Source: CAWGGS01 sp046704745 (GTDB lineage: Bacteria > Desulfobacterota > Desulfobulbia > Desulfobulbales > Desulfocapsaceae). Taken from it: 64,000 nucleotides of DNA. Shown here piece by piece: positions 61,074 through 64,000 of the stretch (position 1 is the first letter of the stretch; each line of letters begins with the position of its first letter). The stretch lies in assembly GCA_046704745.1 (NCBI GenBank), contig JBJKRL010000024.1:178059-242058 (forward strand), given 5' to 3'. The notes beneath the pieces were generated by a model. The model was not told the origin of the DNA. It worked only from the letters and a program-made list of their open reading frames with translations, and made no database searches. The translations under genes and the position numbers were made by a program.

Positions 61074-61799
61074 TCATGGGAAAAAGCCTGAGCCCTTTGA
61101 CTCTGCGGGAATTTTTTCTTTTGATGTTTCTGTGCGATAAACCGCCTCGACCCTATAGACATATTTTATCCATTGAGCTCCCACATGATCTCGGGCAACC
61201 ACCCGCAATGGGAAGCCATGTTCTCTTGGCAGGTTTTGATTGTTGACGGCATAAGCTAAAAACACCTTGTTTGTCTTTATATCATCCAAAGGAAATCGAA
61301 CGACCTTCCGATATTTCTCCAGAGGCCCCTTGATAATGATATGGGTGGCATTAGATGAAATGCCGCATTGCACAAGAAGATCCCAAAGAGAAAAGCCTTG
61401 CCAAAGCCCTACATAGGAGAAAGAGCCGGGACAGATGAGAAGGACCTTGCGTTCAAATTGTGGACATTTCTTAAGCTCTCCATACGAAAAATTTTTAGGA
61501 TTTCTGATGAGTCCTCCTACTCCAAGAAACCATGTATCCAAGTCGACCAGGTGTTTGTCGGTACCACTGACCCCGAATTTGCTGAGCGGAGTAAGGGGAA
61601 GTTCGCGAATATCAAGATCGGCTGGATTTTCATAGATCAGGTTACCCAGATCGGTATCAGGAGAGAGCAACCGTCGCATCTTAGCAAAGGCTGCTAGCGT
61701 CTGGGTGTTAAAGTAGAGAATTGCTCCGATCAAAACGACAAGTCGACCGACGAAACGCCTACGGGATAGGGTAATACCATCTTCTGATTCTACTGACAT
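61074..61799 (-). CDS. Tat-exported molybdopterin-fold (sulfite-oxidase-like) protein
   Basis: 241 aa. LSRRRFVGRLVVLIGAILYF is a twin-arginine signal or anchor. The rest is one SUOX-type molybdopterin domain: LDTWFLGVGGLIRNP, VLLICPGSFSYVGLWQGFSLWDLL with the metal-ligand Cys, and LPREHGFPLRVVA with WIKYVYRVEA. It is shorter than YedY/MsrP. The family includes methionine-sulfoxide reductases and sulfite-oxidase relatives; the substrate is open. No partner heme subunit (MsrQ) lies nearby. Confidence 0.82.
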   Translation of the reverse strand: MSVESEDGITLSRRRFVGRLVVLIGAILYFNTQTLAAFAKMRRLLSPDTDLGNLIYENPADLDIRELPLTPLSKFGVSGTDKHLVDLDTWFLGVGGLIRNPKNFSYGELKKCPQFERKVLLICPGSFSYVGLWQGFSLWDLLVQCGISSNATHIIIKGPLEKYRKVVRFPLDDIKTNKVFLAYAVNNQNLPREHGFPLRVVARDHVGAQWIKYVYRVEAVYRTETSKEKIPAESKGSGFFP

Positions 61800-62083
61800 T
61801 TTCCAATTCTTCTTCCACTGAAATTGTTGATCATTTTCATCTGGCCCTGTTCCGGAATATTTGAGATCGTAACTGTTCTACCTTTCATAGAGTCACCTTT
61901 GTATGTGCTTTCGCCAGTCAACTCCATTGGGGCTTTACCGCTGCATTTCATTTTCCAGGTCACTGTGTTGCCGCTTATCTTTTTATCTGTAATCTTGCAT
62001 TCATTATCCTGATCCTGTTTTTTCGGTGTCATCGACTTGTACATATTCTCTTTGGTCATGCATAGAGTGTGTTTTCTTTTCAT
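61790..62083 (-). CDS. DUF3617-family protein lacking its N-terminus
   Basis: 97 aa. The C-terminal half of DUF3617 is clear: CMTKENMYKSMTPKKQ, ECKITDKKISGNTVTWKMKC and SGRRIGKCQ. Members normally carry an export signal and a PGLWEIT-like start; here the frame ends at a TAG 20 codons upstream without either. No ribosome-binding site lies at the right distance for ATG 62083. It may be an N-terminally truncated gene or use a non-standard start. It overlaps the molybdopterin-fold gene by ten bases. Confidence 0.6.
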   Translation of the reverse strand: MKRKHTLCMTKENMYKSMTPKKQDQDNECKITDKKISGNTVTWKMKCSGKAPMELTGESTYKGDSMKGRTVTISNIPEQGQMKMINNFSGRRIGKCQ

Positions 62084-62532
62084 TTTAGGTAATTCACCAT
62101 CTCCTTTATGAACGTTTGTTTTACCGTCAATATCCTATGAAATACTGTCACTGCCTTCAGGAGGACTTTTGCTCGAAAAAATGATACAATATAGCATGAA
62201 ATCAAATTGTTCGAGATGAGAAGACAAGAAATGAACTTCTGAAGTCTCAAAATTTTCGATTATCTTTTAGTTGCCGCTGCCTCCCGACACTTTTCAAACA
62301 ATGCAGAGAATTCGCCTCTTGGGAAACAATAAACACAGCCCCGTGGCCACGCCTACGCCATCCTGGCTGCAGAGGCCCGAAGAACGAACAGTTCTCTCCC
62401 TCACATTCCGATAGGCTGAGTTTTGATGGCAATCGGATTGCATATCGTAGAATTCAACTTGAAATATAAAGAAAAGTTCTAATCTTATGGATGAACCTAT
62501 GCCTTCCCGAACAGGAGTTGAAAAATTTTATT
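62084..62532 (+). other. Intergenic region upstream of murB
   Basis: About 450 bases with no supported gene on either strand. GCCTCTTGGG (62309) and a later GCAGAGGC can pair. Promoters for the divergent minus genes and murB should lie here, but none is clear. Confidence 0.4.
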
Positions 62533-63549
62533 ATGCATATCCAAGAGAATTATCCGCTGAAAAATCACAATACATTCGCTATTGATGTTAAAGCCCGGTA
62601 TTTCGTCAACATAAACTCCGTCCAGGCCCTTAATAAATTATTACGCCATCAAATAGTTAGTGAAAATCAAACCTTATTGCTGGGTGAGGGCAGTAATGTC
62701 TTATTCACCAATAACGTAGACGGTCTGGTCATTCAAATGGCCATCGGAGGAATTGACGTTGTCCGAGAAGATGATGAGTATTGCTGGGTAAAAGCCGGGG
62801 CAGGTGTACAGTGGCATCAACTGGTCATGAGCTGTATCAGAGCCGGTTTGGGAGGTTTGGAAAATCTGTCGTTGATACCTGGTACCGTAGGGGCTGCTCC
62901 CATCCAGAATATCGGTGCTTACGGTGTTGAGGTGAAAGAGTATATCGTAGAGGTTGAAACCTATGCTTTTCCTTCAGGTACCCAAAGAATTTTTCAAAAT
63001 GATGAATGCCGGTTTGCCTATCGCAACAGCATTTTTAAAAATTTCCTGAAAGGCAGATATATTATAACCCATGTTCTCTTTCGGCTTTGCAAAAAGCACA
63101 GACTGCGCACAGCGTTCGGTGCTCTTTCCGAAAAGCTTACGGAAATGCAAATTTTCAACCCGACCATTGTCTCTATAAGCGATGCGGTGATCAAAATCCG
63201 TCAGTCGAAGTTGCCAGACCCAAAAGAGATCGGCAACGCAGGAAGTTTTTTTAAAAATCCCATTGTTGCAAAATCTCATTTCCAAGAAATCCAAGAGGGC
63301 TATGCGGATGTTCCAAGTTATCCGGATATGGGAGACCATGTCAAAATTCCAGCAGGCTGGCTGATTGAACAATGTGGGTGGAAGGGGAAGCGATTTAAAG
63401 ATGCAGGAGTTCATGAAAAACAGGCGCTGGTATTGGTAAACTGGGGAAATGCAACCGGTCGGGAAATATTGGAACTCTCAGAGATGATTGCTGATTCTGT
63501 CAAACAAAGATTCAACATCAAGCTTGAGCCGGAAGTAAATATTATCTGA
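62533..63549 (+). CDS. murB: UDP-N-acetylenolpyruvoylglucosamine reductase
   Basis: MurB reduces UDP-GlcNAc-enolpyruvate to UDP-MurNAc. LGEGSNVLF, GLENLSLIPGTVGAAPIQNIGAYGVEVK, CRFAYRNSIFK, NAGSFFKNPIV (Ser acid) and HEKQALVLVNWGNATG follow the type I (E. coli-like) enzyme. The family start fits ATG 62533 (338 aa). AGGAG lies 15 bases upstream, which is long; the in-frame ATG at 62491 or TTG at 62518 are alternatives. Confidence 0.93.
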   Translation: MHIQENYPLKNHNTFAIDVKARYFVNINSVQALNKLLRHQIVSENQTLLLGEGSNVLFTNNVDGLVIQMAIGGIDVVREDDEYCWVKAGAGVQWHQLVMSCIRAGLGGLENLSLIPGTVGAAPIQNIGAYGVEVKEYIVEVETYAFPSGTQRIFQNDECRFAYRNSIFKNFLKGRYIITHVLFRLCKKHRLRTAFGALSEKLTEMQIFNPTIVSISDAVIKIRQSKLPDPKEIGNAGSFFKNPIVAKSHFQEIQEGYADVPSYPDMGDHVKIPAGWLIEQCGWKGKRFKDAGVHEKQALVLVNWGNATGREILELSEMIADSVKQRFNIKLEPEVNII

Positions 63550-63551
63550 GC

Positions 63552-63584
63552 CGTCAGGTGCGGACACGATGTCTGCACCTGACG
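63552..63584 (+). terminator. murB: 15-bp hairpin after murB
   Basis: CGTCAGGTGCGGACA (63552-63566) pairs with TGTCTGCACCTGACG (63570-63584) with one G-U pair, directly after the murB stop. No T-run follows, so it is a 3'-end structure or a poor terminator. Confidence 0.6.
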
Positions 63585-63682
63585 ACCTGAAGTGGAACAC
63601 CTGCGAGTCTCCGTGATGCGTCCGTAAGCGATGCACCTTGCCTTCCGAGCCAGTAATAGTTGGGCTTGAATCCGATAATTCA

Positions 63683-63800
63683 AAAATTAGATTTTGGTCC
63701 AAGATTAAGGCGCGTGGAAAAATTTTACCGGAAGCGACCCGCAGGTAGTGCCACTTGGTTTTATATACGTTATTTCTCGGAGATAAATTTTTCCACGCAA
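63683..63800 (+). repeat. Dispersed repeat GGCGYRTGGAAAAATTT, full copy with both arms
   Basis: The left part matches 58967-59012. GCGTGGAAAAATTT (63712-63725) is exactly inverted as AAATTTTTCCACGC (63785-63798) around a 59-base loop. Non-coding, between murB and the glycine-betaine binding-protein gene. Confidence 0.75.
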
Positions 63801-63868
63801 CAGAGATTTGACCGGTAAGTAAGCCGGCGAAACTCCAAGAAGGCAATTTTTCAAGGTTGCCTTACCGC

Positions 63869-64000
63869 TTATAACAGGCCTTTTTCCTTAAGCCACGCCT
63901 TTGCAACATCGGCTTCTGATTTATGCTCCACATCCACGGCCTTGTTCATGGCCTGCATCTCGCTGGTGTCCAGATTTTCTGCTATGGGTTCCAGTATCTT
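63869..64000 (-). CDS. C-terminal end of a glycine-betaine/choline-type ABC binding protein
   Basis: The last 43 codons of a minus-strand gene that runs off the window. LDTSEMQAMNKAVDVEHK and ADVAKAWLKEKGLL match the usual C-terminus of ProX/OpuAC/OsmF proteins. These bind quaternary amines in the periplasm. The frame is open to the window edge and ends at TAA 63871-63869. The ligand cannot be judged from this piece. Confidence 0.7.
   Translation of the reverse strand, partial: KILEPIAENLDTSEMQAMNKAVDVEHKSEADVAKAWLKEKGLL

Noticed and set aside
1..64000. tRNA, rRNA genes, CRISPR arrays and complete insertion sequences.
   Set aside because: No T-arm-like GGTTCGANTCC in a tRNA context, no regularly spaced direct repeats, and no transposase or integrase gene was found on either strand.

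Overview
The window reads as chromosomal DNA of an anaerobic, probably sulfate- or sulfur-metabolising member of the Desulfobacterota (Desulfobulbales-like is my best guess). The reasons are a complete CODH/acetyl-CoA synthase set with an ATP-dependent corrinoid activator, a second stand-alone CODH, anaerobic (CbiG/CbiH/CbiC type) cobalamin synthesis, a frdCAB-type succinate:quinone oxidoreductase and a two-subunit biotin carboxylase/carboxyltransferase. The species assignment is inference; no rRNA or tRNA gene is visible.

Layout. 1-2.7 kb: a YcaO protein fused to TPRs, then a secreted Sel1-repeat protein. 2.98-13.4 kb: one long cobalamin operon, cbiG-cbiH-cobC-cobU-cobT-cobS-(cobD::cobQ fusion)-cbiB-cbiA-cbiC, preceded by a 320-base leader with a perfect -10 box and a B12-box-like element. 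13.7-18.1 kb: housekeeping genes (ndk, a VOC protein, xseA, a membrane TPR protein, panC, panD). 18.1-19.2 kb is gene-poor. 19.2-31.2 kb: the Wood-Ljungdahl carbonyl/methyl branch, RACo-acsD-acsA-acsB-acsC-acsE, then a small unknown protein and cooC. 31.9-37.1 kb: a second CODH (cooS) with its own promoter, followed by small uncharacterised proteins (two of them Cys-rich and probably zinc-binding) and, on the other strand, a zinc-ribbon/HD-like protein and a second cooC. 37.2-42.1 kb (minus): a geranylgeranyl-reductase-like flavoprotein and frdC-frdA-frdB. 42.3-44.6 kb: gph and a DUF445 membrane protein. 44.7-48.1 kb (minus): pycA-pycB. 49-52 kb: a GH13 glucan enzyme and a metallo-beta-lactamase-fold protein. 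52.3-57.4 kb (minus): a BMP-family nucleoside/purine ABC transporter operon with gpt embedded in it. 57.8-64 kb: a YpdA-like flavoprotein, an SH3/coiled-coil membrane protein, a KDPG aldolase, a Tat-exported molybdopterin-fold protein, a shortened DUF3617 protein, murB, and the 3' end of a glycine-betaine-type binding protein.

How it fits together. Cobalamin from the first operon is the cofactor of the corrinoid iron-sulfur protein AcsCD. RACo reactivates it, AcsE methylates it, and AcsA/AcsB join methyl, CO and CoA; CooC proteins mature the nickel sites. FrdCAB and PycAB would connect acetyl-CoA/pyruvate to C4 acids. Non-coding DNA carries at least three dispersed repeat families (a TIR-bracketed MITE-like family, a GTTTTTGGCAA hairpin family and a GGCGYRTGGAAAAATTT family), two convincing regulatory palindromes near the CODH genes, and several strong intercistronic hairpins. 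The least explained part is the second CODH locus (31.4-37.1 kb).
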